Below, piece by piece: positions 34,515 through 46,700 of a stretch of 64,000 nt of DNA; the first letter of the stretch is position 1; each line of letters begins with the position of its first letter. The stretch lies in contig CAKJVC010000182.1 of NCBI GenBank assembly GCA_918026815.1, forward strand, positions 558,001 through 622,000, in the 5' to 3' direction. The notes beneath the pieces are model-generated. The model had not been told where the DNA came from, did not search any database, and was given only the letters and a program-made list of their open reading frames with translations. Both the position numbers and the translations under genes were made by a program. The stretch is from Chalara sp. BL73 (Eukaryota; Ascomycota; Leotiomycetes; Helotiales).

Positions 34515-34964
34515 GTGACGAAACGAGTAGATACGAGTGTCGGCGAAGCAGATTGTGCTATTCTTGTGCTCTCGGCAAATACTAAAGCAGAAGAGCGAGT
34601 TGTGAAGCAGGCCATTGGCGCCGCAAAGCGGCTTATCATACTCGTAAACAAGATGTGCGTTGCGGCTAAAGGCATCTTCTGAATCCGCTTACCAATAAAT
34701 AGGGATGTAATCAATTGGTCAGAGGAGCGGTTTCGAGGAATCGAGGAGGAGGTTAAAAGTTCGCAGTCAAGTACATGGCCGCAGCGGCTTCACAAGCGTT
34801 AGCTCTGACTCCTTTGTAGTATCCCCATCATTCCAATCTCAGCACTGCATGGAGACAACGTAGTCGAAAAGTTATCGAGAAGTCCCTGGTTCAAAGGGTG
34901 GGATAATGGAAATCAAAGTGGTGTGACTCTCCTAGAGGCTCTCGAGGTGTCGCTTCAGATTTGA
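34515..34964 (+). pseudogene. Relic of an eEF1A-like translational GTPase
   Basis: The frame reads VTKRVDTSVGEADCAILVLS, then KQAIGAAKRLIILVNKM. A 48-nt intron (34655..34702, GTGCGT...ATAG) joins the Met to DVINWSEERFRGIEEEVKS. In eEF1A the matching part contains the guanine-specificity motif NKMD followed by 'xxKWSExRFxEI', so NKM|D is recreated exactly by splicing. After a frame break comes IPISALHGDNVVEKLSRSPW and FKGWDN, then TLLEALE and a stop, again collinear with eEF1A. The G1 (P-loop) and G2 regions and domains 2 and 3 are absent. It is a truncated fragment, about a quarter of the family length. Confidence 0.72.
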
Positions 34965-35052
34965 TCCTGGAGTGGCTCAAGCCACATATCTAGCTGGAAA
35001 TTCGGTCTATACGTAGATACAGTAGTCTCACAAAGTCTAGTGAGTCCATTTT

Positions 35053-38000
35053 CTAGACCCGTTGCAATAATCTGACAACCTCTGGGTGTGGTGCCGCGTG
35101 TGATAAAGCGGTTTGCCCATGATTGTCTTTACTTTGGATATCGGTTCCATTGGTGTCCAATAACAGTTTCACAATATCCACATAACCATAGCCTGCAGCA
35201 AACGAGAGAGCAGACCGTCCACTCCCGTCTCTCTTATTCACATTGGCGATACCTGAATCAAGTAGTACTTGCACAGTCTTGGGTGCTTGACTAAAGAGGG
35301 CCTATGCTAATGGTGTCCAACCATCCGCATCTGATTCGTCAACTCCTTTGTGATCATGCCTAATCAGATACTCAACAATCTTGTGATGACCTCCTGAACA
35401 TGCCCACGAGAGTGCATTTCGCCCATCCTTATCTCCTCTAGATAGGTCGATGCGTTAGCTGCGCCGTAAGAGGATCGTTGTTTCTAAATGACCACTTCCC
35501 GCCGCCCAAGATAACGCAGTTCGTCCATTCTTGTCCGTTTCGTATGCCTTTAGATTTTTTAGACCCACGAGATACTCTACAAGCCCAAGTTTGCCTGCTG
35601 ATGCGGCTCAGGAGAGACCATTTCGACCTGATCGATCAACATGGTATATAGGGATGCGGTTATCCGTGACAAGTAGCCTGAGAACTTCTAAATGCTTGCC
35701 ACTTACTGGCCAGAACGGAGGCGTCCAATGGTTGAAATCTGCCACGACAGGCAAAACTTGACTGTGTTGGAGGAGCTGCTCTACGATTTCTATATAGCCA
35801 TTCCCAGCAGCAATGGAAAGAGGTGTTCGGCCGCCCAGCGCAGCATAGTTAACAAGATATTCGTTGTAGTCAGGGATGAAACCATCATCCTCCAAGAGAA
35901 TCTTAACCACATGAAGGCGGTTGAAAGACACCGCAGCGATAAAGGCACTTTAGCCATCAATAACCTTGACACCTGGGCTGATATATTCTCCCCAAGGAGT
36001 AGCTCCACTGCGGTATTATGTCCCATCCTTGATGCCTAGTACAAACTGAATACCCCTGTTCAATGGGATACCTTTTGTGCAAAAGGGATTCCAAAGACGT
36101 TAGATGGCCGAAATAGCTTGCCGTTACCATTGGGTCGAAGTCTCGAGGGTATGGCAGGTTGATCTCTGCGTGAAACCAGTAATATTGCAGCCAATTAAGT
36201 CCCTAGAGACTGCGGCCGTCAGACAGCAAGACGGCCGAACGTTGGAGCTCGGATGCGCTAATTGGTGCGGCTAATGAAAAGTGTTCTGCCCAATATCTTG
36301 CGGCGTAGTCAAAAAATATAATTTAGTTTCAATGAATGCACAAGCTTCTGCTTCGAGTACTATAGAGTCCTTGAACAAGTTGTCTTCTTCTAGATCAAAT
36401 GGGTCCTAGGTATATTCTACGTCATCGACTTCGGGGAGACTGCAATGGAGGAAATTGGGGAACTATCGTTATATGATTGATCAGCTGAAAAGAGATCCTG
36501 TTTAAAGTCATCAAGCCGCAAATACAAAATACAGATTTCGGCTAAGAGTAGGCTTGCTTTTTTCAGGTCAACACCCATATATCCCCGAAAATGGGTTCTC
36601 GGTTTGATGGACAATGGTTTGAAGGAACTCTTTGAGGGACTGATGAACCAGATAGATTCGATTGTTCCAGATTCTTACTAGTGGTCCTAAAACGCCTTCA
36701 ATCGCCGCCTGGATGTTCGGCTGCATATCGTCCTCGACAGTGGCCAGAGTAGTGTGATCACTCTTCACTGCGATTAGAATCCGCATCTCTTCTAGAGTCA
36801 AGGGCCGCGAACTTCCGACAAGGAAATGCAGTAGCTTGGCTGCGAGCGACAGGTATTCTATTGGGATTCTTTGAAGGAAACTTTCATATGTAGCTGTGAG
36901 AGTCTTTGGTAATTTGTCGACGATGCGCCTGAAATCCTTCTGCGATGCTAGAAAACTCTTCTCGAGGAGATGAAGCACAAGAGTGACCCATAAAAAGGTA
37001 CGATCTGCTTTAGAATATAATGCGTTCTCCAGGTAGGTTCTTGCTTCAGGTTTACAGTGAGTTCGTTGGACAATGCCGTCAATCTTTATCCATATCTCTA
37101 AGCTTAAATCACGTTCAACATAGTCTTGAGAGGGATCAATTTGGAGGAGGTTTGTGTCATACTGATCGTTTAGCAAAGGGCGGCTTGTGATAAAGAACTT
37201 GATATAAGGAGTGTGTGAGCTAGTTAAGCTTGATCGACTGATGAGTGTCATTATATGCCTTAAAAACCGTTCTCTTGTTGTCTCTTCACACTCATCAATA
37301 GCGTCGATGATAACACTAACAGGACCTGTCCGCTTGTCGCTGACAATAGCGACGAAGATTCTCCATAACTCATTGAAATCCTGGTCAAAATGTGGGCCAT
37401 AGATGTCAAACGCATCCTTGACATACTTGATCAGTAATCGACGTCGCACTAAGAGCTGATGAATAAGGCTTCTCAAAATCGTCAAGCCATCCCTCTGCGT
37501 GTCAATTTTCTCATCGCAAAAAAAGTAACATAGTGTTGTGCGGGAGCTCGGGGAGAGCTCTCCTCTACTAAGATGCTCCAAGAGATATGCTGACAGTATC
37601 GTCTTTCCACTCCCGGGGTATCCAATTATCCAAAGTATACATGCTTCTCTTTTCGAACTCCAGTCACGATACTGCGAATGAGATAAAATCCATTGACAAG
37701 TCCCCTCTACACGGATAGGAAGTGAGGACATGTATTCAGCCGCATTCGCCGTATGCTGAGTCAAGAGCGCGATGCACTTCCTCTCTACATCATTCAAGGC
37801 TTGCGTCTTACTCAGCTATGTAGTTCTATAATCAGGGACTTAAGAGATACATACAGTATGGTGTAGAGGCTTTTGTCTGAATCGAGGGTTCTTTTTTACT
37901 ACTGGAAAGCGCTCTCTCCTGCTCCACTACAGCCTGTTCCATCTTCTTCTGCACACCCGATAGAAGGATCTGAATCTCTCCCAAAATTTGCTGATAGCCC

Positions 38001-39087
38001 TCATCGTCTCTGCCTGGAAACCGGCACATTGACATATGATCTGCGTTAATGATTTGAGTTGGCTCTGTGGCGATTAAGGAAGAAAAAGGCTCCACGACCT
38101 AGAAGGAGGAATGAGATTTCAGCAATAAGTCACGAGGTTTATCAGGAGATTATTACCCTTTCATTCAACTTTAAATAGCTCACGCCGACTACGCCCTTGG
38201 CTTCCTGGAAGGTCAATACTTTGAAATGCCGGTCCTTTTGCAGGTAAAGATTCATAAAGAGCTCATGGATAAGCTCGAGTTCGGTGCTGTCAACCTGGAG
38301 TGCTCGTATATTCTGATCTGTTGTATCAAATCCTGAAACAGAAACAATCCTTCTTACAACTTCAGCGAGGCCAGCTTTATTACTGCCTCGGTGAGGTGTC
38401 CCGAGAAAAAGTACTGCCTCCATGGATGTGTAGATGTCCAGTATCGTGGGGTCTGCATCACTGGCAGCGCGACGAAGCACCTGGCAGAAACGTGAGTTTG
38501 ACAAAGTTTCCTGGTGGTCACCTCTCTGGAATACTCACATCCTTTACAATTATACCTTGCTCTTGTCAGCTGCGACCTTTCCTTATGGAAGAGAACTTAC
38601 CCCCAAGAGAATGTGCCACAAAAATAATGCTTCTGGATTGCTATTGCGGCTTTAGTGAGAAAAAGCAAAGGGAACTCGAGGGACTGACGCAATTCAACCG
38701 AGATCTCCTCAGCGCGGATAGGAGATTTTTAGCATGTGCGGTGATATTACTCTGGTTTGAGGCCCCATTAAAGAAATGGGAGACTTTTGAATCATAGCCC
38801 CATGTGAGAATCCTCGTGTTCACACAATCCTTTGCAAGGAAATCAAGTGGCCAAAACACTTCATCCGTCGCGCGCTTATGTGTATTCTTCGATCCATCTT
38901 TATGTTTTCGTGAGAAGAAATTCTTAAACGTGCGATGCGGCGCGCCAGCGGTTTCCCTCGAATGTCCTGGTTCTGTAACAGAGCTCCTTTGGCAAGTCCA
39001 AGTACCCCGTGGGTGGCCTTGTAAGCCATGAACGAAAATGATACTGCAAGGTAGATTAGATAGTGGGTCTGGCTCCAGCAAAGGCAA
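35053..39087 (-). pseudogene. NLR-like receptor: alpha/beta hydrolase - NACHT - ankyrin repeats, 3' part degenerate
   Basis: The N terminus (from about 39087, no clear ATG) shows CSIIFVHGLQGHPRGTW. It then splices through a 49-nt intron and a further one into SIIFVAHSLGGIIVKD, the nucleophile elbow of an alpha/beta hydrolase. FLGTPHRGSNKAG follows, as in fungal SesB-type modules. After more introns the NACHT domain lies at 37797-36568. It has the P-loop in WIIGYPGSGKTILSAYLLEH, the Walker B region VSVIIDAIDECEE and ITSRPL. Near 36585 a one-base shift ends the frame. The homologous sequence continues in another frame (DLKKASLLLAEICILYL), then meets a TAG and further shifts. Ankyrin units are still readable: AGNGYIEIVEQLLQHS at about 35750-35800, and AAGYGYVDIVKLLLDTNGTD at about 35150-35210. 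It ends RLLQRV. The N-terminal half looks intact while the repeat half is broken, so a truncated protein could still be made. The joint between the hydrolase exon and the NACHT exon near 37830 was not resolved. Confidence 0.84.
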
Positions 39088-39923
39088 AGTTACTCTGCAA
39101 CGACATGTTCCAGGTCGTGGAGTACCGATAATCCAGTCGCGCTAATTCTGGGCTGTTGAAGCGACGGTGAAGCTTCGTGTTCCTGATTCTTCATGAGCGT
39201 TTCTTTTCGCATATTTCACGTGCGTCTTCAGCATACCATGTTGGATTGTTTGTACGCAACATACGTTCAGCATAAGGAGAGGAGATGCAACAGAAAGAAT
39301 GGGCGAGTGGCCCAGATAGCCTCGCATCTTGCTAGCCGTTGCGGGGGAATTTGGGGGCCAACAAAACATTATCCACTGTAAGAACATGTCCTGTACTCTC
39401 ATAGAAGTACCAACAGTACTACCATTAGGAAAAGGGTCCGATGGAGACTAACCCAAACGGGTTACTACCAAGTGAGTAGCGTTTTCGCAAAGCGTTTCGC
39501 AGACGCGGATGCAGGTGCATCGAACCGGGCCGCCGTATTAACCCAGTCTATCTCATCACGTGAACTGCTTCTAGTCTTAAATACATGGAAGCCTATTTGA
39601 GGAAATAAGTAATCATCATCCTGTTCGATTATCATATAGTTCAAATGCAGCTGATGATTGTGGTTGCAGGAAGTTACTTATTTATCACTGCATAATGAAG
39701 AGTGAACCATTTGTACCATTTGATTACAATGTGCCCGGGAGCTGCCCCGACGTCATCAACGCCGTGTCTCGTTTGCATCGTCATTACCCACGTTTAGCCT
39801 CACTAACTAAGAGAGCTATTAAGTAATCTACCACTTCTCCTTCGCGATCCCTCCACGAAATTCTCCTTTTACACATATATCCACCAGGATCTTCACATCA
39901 GTAGAAGAACAATCGACGTCAAG
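39088..39923. other. Intergenic region
   Basis: Between the NLR-like gene and the small four-exon gene. No gene seen. Confidence 0.5.
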
Positions 39924-40468
39924 ATGTAGTAAGCACCCTCAACGTAAGTCCCTTCAATATGTACGAAACTGACTGTTTTCTTAGCATTCCAGACTGCCAA
40001 ACAATCCTGGTAGCAGGACTGGCAATCAGCACCTCCATCAAGCGTTCGTATACCTCATCCCCGCTTCCATCTCTTTCTTAAACAACCACACAGCCGGCAA
40101 AACCATCGTATCAGGCAAAGTCCTCGACTACGCCGTCCCACATTGTCTCGATGACGACGGAAACACGCGGTGTACCAAGCCCTTCCTCGTGAAGTCGGAC
40201 GCGTGCTACCGCATAGAGTGGAAGTCTGGGGGGTTACTCTCGCACACCACGGTGGAGGTACGCGATGCAGGGAGCAATGAGATAGTATTCTATCGGGATA
40301 CGAATGGAGAGTGGGAGCCCGTGAAGGGTGAGCTTGTTTATCTGGATTTCAAGCCTAAGGTGTGGAAGACGGTAAGTTATGCCGTGGTAAGAGCTGTAAG
40401 TGGGATGCTGACGTTAGAAGGGTAATGACACAGTGGAGTACACGGTCAAGACTTGCGACAAGAATTAG
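39924..40468 (+). CDS. Small hypothetical protein with a 5-nt first coding exon
   Basis: Model with four exons: 39924..39928 (ATGTA), 39985..40043, 40094..40371 and 40421..40468. It gives 129 residues in one continuous frame, and all three introns are GT-AG of 49-56 nt. The protein has a hydrophobic N-terminal segment (ILVAGLAISTSI), then GKTIVSGKVLDYAVPHCLDD. It continues SDACYRIEWKSGG and TVEVRDAGSNEIVFYRDTNG, and ends EYTVKTCDKN. No family was recognised. The body looks like a compact beta-rich domain with a few cysteines. Alternatively, translation could start at the ATG at 39958 with no first intron, giving MYETDCFLSIPDCQ. In both cases the rest is unchanged. Confidence 0.58.
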
Positions 40469-40992
40469 AGGCATGGATGCATAGGGAATGGAATTCATGG
40501 CTGGCGCTGCGGCTTCGCGCTACGTGTATTATCAGTTGCTGGAATCATACAACTATTGACTGTACTATGGATTGACTTGTTTTTGGTTTTTGGTTTATGA
40601 TTCATTTTATTTTGATGTTTGATCACTTTGACTTGCCACATCTAATACGGATAAGGAATACTACTTACCGCATCATTCGATCTAAGGCTGCCACAAAAAC
40701 TTCAGAACCAGAGGCTGCATTGCTGAATCTAACAGACTTATCACCCCTTGAACATTCGCCTAAGAATTATTACCAGGTCAGACGTAATTGTGCTGGTAAT
40801 TTGACAAGGGGGGTTGGGCTTCCGGTTAAATTGGTCACTATACAGCCCTGAAGAACGCTTTATTGATGATGTAATGCATTAATCACAGCTCGTGGAGAGA
40901 TAGGGGTAGAGATTGTTAAGCGAGAAAGCTATGGATCACCCCCGTTCACCTAAACGCCATTCCGTCTACATCACAATGGCCACCCAAAACAA
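40469..40992. other. Intergenic region
   Basis: The 3' flanks of the small plus-strand gene and the minus-strand membrane protein gene. Nothing supportable seen. Confidence 0.45.
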
Positions 40993-43249
40993 TCAAACGT
41001 ATAGCCGCCCTCTTTCCAGGCGCCTTACTCCTTCTTCCCTTCCCAGCCCAATCTTGCCAACTCCAACAGCAGCGCCAACGCCAACCATCCATCCACTCCT
41101 CACTACACCGGTTTCCCCTAGTTTAACCCTCATACTTTTTAGCCTCCTACTTCTTTCCAGAGCGCTAATGCCCGCACCTCCAACTGGCACTTCGATTTCA
41201 GGGCTTTCTCTCAGAAGTGAGGATACAAATCCGAGATAGTCCGGCGCGAGAATTTGCCTACGTATGATAAGGGAGGCGAGCGCTGCGAAAAAGAGGGTGG
41301 TGGAGGACAGAAGCAGGATGGATAGCCATGGCCAATGGACTACGAATTTATCTCGTAAAGTCGTGGTTCGCGCGGTGGTTGTCATTATTCCGCTAGAAGT
41401 AGATGAGGAAAAGCCTTGGCTGCTTTGAAGGACCGCGTTCATCACACTGCTTAATCGGTTACCGAAATCGATTAGAGAGGTGTTGAGTAGCCGGGACTCT
41501 TGGTTTTGTAAGAATGTGGGCATTGCAGTTCGGATGAATGTGTTGTTGAGTGGGTTGGATAGGTAATTTTGAAGCATGTCCACGCTGCCTCGACTTCTCG
41601 TACCTAGATGTGGTGTGTTGTTCCCAAGGACAGTGGATATGGCAAGAAATAGAGAGCGAAAACCAAGAAGTGTGAGTTCTCCGCTGGGATGGTCCTCCTT
41701 TGATTCTCGTATCTTCGTGACTCGGCATTTTGAGTTTAGACAGGATACTTCTGACTCGACATAAACTTGTACTGGTGTACAATAAATGCTTGTGACATTT
41801 TGCAAACCTGTGAAGTCTTCATAAAGCAGTAATCCGTTATATGATTTTGAGCGTTGAATCTTGTCAGCAATGGCATCCAGACTCGGTGTTGAGTTTTGTG
41901 AGGGAGAAAGAAGAGATGTGGTGTCAAGACCTAGGTAGCCCAGAGCCCACGAAGTGGTGGCCGTAACAGTCGAGGTGGTAAAAAATGGACCAGACGGAGA
42001 GAGCAGACCGGGATTGGAGAACGTATTACCCTTGCGTGTTACATTGCTAGTGAGATCGTGGCAGAACAGCTGAATGTATGAGCTTTTCAGAGGCAATGTT
42101 GTAATATTTACGTCTGGTAGGAAGATAGGTATACCAAAGAGAGAAGAATATTGGAAATTGCCTTCATTGACGGGAAGCCAACCTTCAGAATCTTCTGAGG
42201 TGAAATTTCTCAGGGAAGAGAGAAGTGGAACCCTGGCGTTGCCCCATAAATCAGAGCTGTCGTTCTTGGCTGCTGGTGATGAGAGAATGCTGGCAGTGAA
42301 GGAGCTTATGAATGCAGGAAACCAACTCCGTGCATCAATTGAAGCAGGCTGTCGTGCGTTGAAATATGAGATAACTGTGACTCCACTTTCATGAACCAGG
42401 TCCACTGACAAGGACCGAAGCATGGCCTGGCTTCCGAAGGGCGAGAGAAGCCAGACAGTGATGAGGCAGACAGCGAGAGGTTTGAGCGGCCCTAGACCAG
42501 CCTGTGTTTTCATGGTCGAGAAGAAGGATTGCGATCCCATCAACCGTTCGAGAAGCACGAGGTTGGCTCCACGCTCCAGCTTGTACGAAGCAATCTTCAC
42601 AGCGAGATGACCAAGAATGAGAGAGAAAACAAGAGGAAACAGTGTTGCTGCCTTGGTGGAGTCAGTACACAGGCTGAAATACAAAGAGAGATAACATACA
42701 ACCCAGGTAGTCTGTCTGAACCATGTTTCCTGATTTCCTTCGGGTTTATTCCCGTCAAACCTAATCTAGAGAATTTCCAAGTCAGTTAATACATTCAAGA
42801 CACTCATATGTGCTCATTTTTCGCCATGACGTTTCAGATCCTCCTTCACATACCATCACAGAAGCCAAGGCAAAAAATACCAAAGGCACCATCACAAGCA
42901 CTATATCGGCTGTAAAGTCTTTGAGTCTCTTTCCTCGTTCACTCTTCAACATCACTGGCTCGTCGCTCCAATTTGGGAATCTAGTGCCGCGGATATATTC
43001 ATCTCCAAATGTGAAACGAGTAGTCGCTGAATACTCAAATAACTTTGTGCTCTCCGGCAACAGCTGTCTGCTCTCTGAAAGCTGTCTTCCATGACGACCA
43101 GGATGTGGTGTCCCTGGCGACCTCAAATCGTCATCTTGGCTGCCACTACCAACCTGATGATGGGGAGTAGGGTCAATTGACAAGAACGAGAATCCTCCCA
43201 AGTCATTTTCAATCTCGAATTGACCATCACGTGACCCATTACCGTCCAT
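40993..43249 (-). CDS. Large fungal-specific integral membrane protein of unknown function
   Basis: Two exons, 43249..42804 and 42760..40993, with a 43-nt intron (GTGTCT...GATTAG, TTAACTGAC branch). The protein is 737 residues. After a polar N terminus of about 110 residues comes helix 1 (TADIVLVMVPLVFFALASVMV). The region TLFPLVFSLILGHLAVKIAS gives helix 2, the motif KLERGANLVLLERLMGSQS follows, and then helix 3 (AVCLITVWLLSPFGSQAML). A large extracellular domain with many N-glycosylation sites and paired cysteines follows. A last helix (SILLLSSTTLFFAALASLII) and a basic cytosolic tail with 'PDYLGFVSSLLRESPEIEVP' complete it. This architecture is common and expanded in Pezizomycotina, but no function is known. 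Confidence 0.85.
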
Positions 43250-43743
43250 AGCAAAAACTGAAAAAACTCACACCATAGTTGAGAAATCGTGGTCCATAAT
43301 AGAGACCAAATCTCGGAATAGTACAAGGGACTTCCCTTGTTATAACAAACGAGCAGCTGGAGAGGAGGATTATGTATCTTACAGCTTGGTATCTTTGGGA
43401 TTCGATACCGTCTGTGCGGAAGAAGCTTTCACACTCACCCTAGCTGCTGCTCAGCCGCGTCCCACGAAGCTTACCCAAAACAACACCCTCCCCGAAAGCA
43501 TCTTGCCTATCTAGGTATCTGTTGCAGCCACTGAGAGCATGTAAACAATGCGAAGGAGCATCAGCCTTAGAAGCTCGCTTAGAGACTGAGGTTGGTTGGA
43601 GCCAAACTTCCGGCAGGTGTGGTACACATGTGCTGCAGGTTGTGGGGTACACTTTATATCTCACACACATCATGCACGATAAACTTTAACCGGTGTGTTA
43701 CAACAGCAACGCTTAAATGCAGCACTATCTGTCTTCTAAAGAT
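43250..43743. other. Intergenic region
   Basis: Promoter side of the membrane protein gene and the 3' flank of LHS1. No gene seen. Confidence 0.45.
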
Positions 43744-46700
43744 TTACAGCTCGTCATGGGGTTTCTCGCCTTCTATTGGCTCTGTGTCCTTCCCTGCCTG
43801 TTTGGCCTCAAGCTCCTCCTTCAGCTTGGCGAACTCTTCTGCGTTTTCAGACGTCGACTGTTTCTCGAGGAAAGCCAAAAGTTCTTCCTCTGTCGGCATT
43901 TGGCCGTCCTTCCCCAGCTGGATAAAGTTCTCGCCCTCCTTTCCAAAGTTGATTGTGGGATCAGCTTTGTCAGCTGAGTCAGTTTTTGTTTTCTTGGCAT
44001 TCTTCGGCTTGGATGCCTTCTTCGTTGGCCGTGATGATTTAAATGGACGTTTCATGCTCTTCATAAGAAGCTCAACTTGAGCTTCAGAGAGTTTTTTGCC
44101 CTGTTCCTGGACCTCCTTAATAGTAAGGATTGGGTCAGAAGCTGCCGAGAGTGCTTGTTGTTTGGGTAGAATGTCTGCAAGCCATGCTGATACCTCACCA
44201 TGAAGCCTTTGAGTTATCTCTAGATCCTCGATTTTGTATGTGGGTGGATCGAGAGTTTCCTCCTCCGGCGGGGCAGACGTAGTCTCCGTAGCCTTATCTT
44301 CTTCAAGACCAGCAGGCTCATCCACTGGCGAAGGTGTAGCTGTGGGAGTTTCAGTCTTCGCCCTAGATTTGGAGGCGCTGAATTCCTCATGCGCCTTGGT
44401 ATCATTCGCGATTTGTTCAGTGATGCTCTTTATGAAAATTTTGGCGTCGCCGATGATTTTGTTGAGCTCTTCCAATGCTGCTGGTAGACCTGCCGCTTCC
44501 TCTTTTCTGTTCTGAATAGGTGCGACAATGTCTGTCATCTCCTTGAGCTTTGCTTTCAATTCTTCTCGTGTGGCTTCACGGCCTTCACCATAGATCCACT
44601 CTCCAGCGTCAGATGCCTTAGCCTCAAGGCTAGCACGTTCGGCCTCAGTAGATACCGCGACGAATGCTTCATCAGACAAATACTCCTTTGCTTTATATGT
44701 GAAACCTTCAAGCTGATTCAAGGCCTCTTCTCGTCTTGCTCGAGCACGATCCGAGTCTGCAAATGCTGAGATGCGCTCCTTTATTCGGAGCACTTCCTTA
44801 GTTGGAACTTCTGGGCGACCCTTGATCTCACTCTTGAACTTGATAGGAATAACCTCGAAGTGCTTGGTTGGCTTCTTTGGCTCTTTGGTCTCCTTAGACT
44901 TCTTTCCACTCTTTGTTGAGGTAGAAGATGAGGAAGTGGCAGTAGAGCTTGAAGTTTCGGTACCGGTGGTCTCAGTCATGCTTTCACCATCTTCAAGAGG
45001 GGCTTGGTCTTTCTTTCCAAAGCCAAACATATTCTTCATGCTGTCCACTACACCGGGCTTTTCTATGTCTTCTACTTCGCAGTCCACAAGTAACTTTCCA
45101 ATCTTGACTTCGCCATCATTTGAACCTAGACGAGTATACAGCTTAAGGTTTATGTCTGTATCAGTACAGCTGAACTTTTCCTTAAGCGCAGCGACAGAAT
45201 CAGTGAGATTTTGGGTCGTGATCTGGAGGACCTCTTTCTCTGTTGGACCAGGGATGACATTTTCGGAAGCCGGAACATCTTGGTAAAATTCAATTGAGAA
45301 TTCTTTCCGGTTTTGGAAGAGGATTTGCTTTTCGCTTCCTAAGAAGGACGTTGGCTTCCAGAGCTGTTGCTTTTGGGGTTTGCCTTGATCGTTGGCCCAC
45401 TTAATACCCCCTGCGAACGACGCCGCCTCGTAAGCTCGGATCTCCTTGACTCTGAAGGATGGGCTGAGCCCTGCGCCTCTAAAACCAGCACCGAACACAG
45501 CGGCCTCGTCAGAATTGACATTTGTACGGATCTTATCCGCCTTTCCCACGATTTTCTCAAGCGCCTTTTGAACAAAAGGAGTTCTACTAGCTCCTCCGTG
45601 GAGGATCACGGAGTCAAGATCTTTGACTGTTAATTCGGCCATGTCCAAAGCGTTCTGGATTGCAACCCCGACACGAGCAGCATATGTTTCGGATTTCTTC
45701 TCAAAATCTGCACGACTAATCTTATATCTGAAGTCGACATCTTCATACAGACCCTCGAAGCTTGCTTGCGTATTCGTGTTCGCACTGAGAACTTGACGTA
45801 AACGCTCAGCTTCTTTCCAAAGCTTCGCCGCAGCTCTACCATGTCCCTGGACACCCTCCACAGTTGCTGAAACTTTCTGCGCCTTGGGGGATTCGACAAA
45901 TTGAGCAATCATGTCGTCGACAATGATTGCATTGAGGGCATCACCTCCGAGTGTTCTGTCCCAACCACTGCCCAAGACTTGGACTTCCTGAATAGTTTTG
46001 TTAAATTTTCCAACATCCTTGACAGTCCGTCCTTGGAATTTCAGGACCGTAGCCTTCGTAGATCCGGCTCCCATGTCAAAAACCATATGATATTCTGGCT
46101 TTGCACCTTCGGTGATGCTTGGGAAAGTCCGTGAAGTGGCATAATTCAATCCCACAGCCAAACCATCACTCACCAGCTCCAGAACACGAAGACCAGCCAG
46201 TTCCGCGGCCAACTGAACTGCCCTCTTCTCCTCAATGGTATAAAATGGTGGCACGGTTATGACCAAGTCCCTGACTCTGCTTCCCTTGCCTGCCAAAGCT
46301 TCTGCGTTCTTCTGTATGCTCTGCAACTCCATTGCCAGAATCTCTTCCACCGTCCATGGCTCCTCACTTTCTACGAATGCGCCGCTTCGAAATGCGGCTG
46401 TACCTCTGGTCTTATCCGCTACCAATTGTAGTGCTGGGTGCCGCGATGACCATTCCTTAACAACTGTATTGTCTGCTGGCAGACCCAGGAGGGTCTTCAA
46501 ATTTGGATAGACATCTCCAGGAAAACGTGCCGCTAGAGCTACTGCATCTGATCCGTATGCACGCTCGGGGTATGATCCGCTCTGTACATTCTTTGCTGGT
46601 TTAAAAGCTATCGCGGCTGTTTCCTTCCTTCGTGAATCTTTCGTAAGGACGATTTCGAGGGGTATTCCGGGCTTGACCAAGGCGGCTTTGATGTATTCTG

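Noticed and set aside
44771..45286. Long plus-strand open frame inside LHS1
   Set aside because: It lies entirely antisense to the well-supported LHS1 coding sequence; the frame is a by-product of LHS1 codon use.
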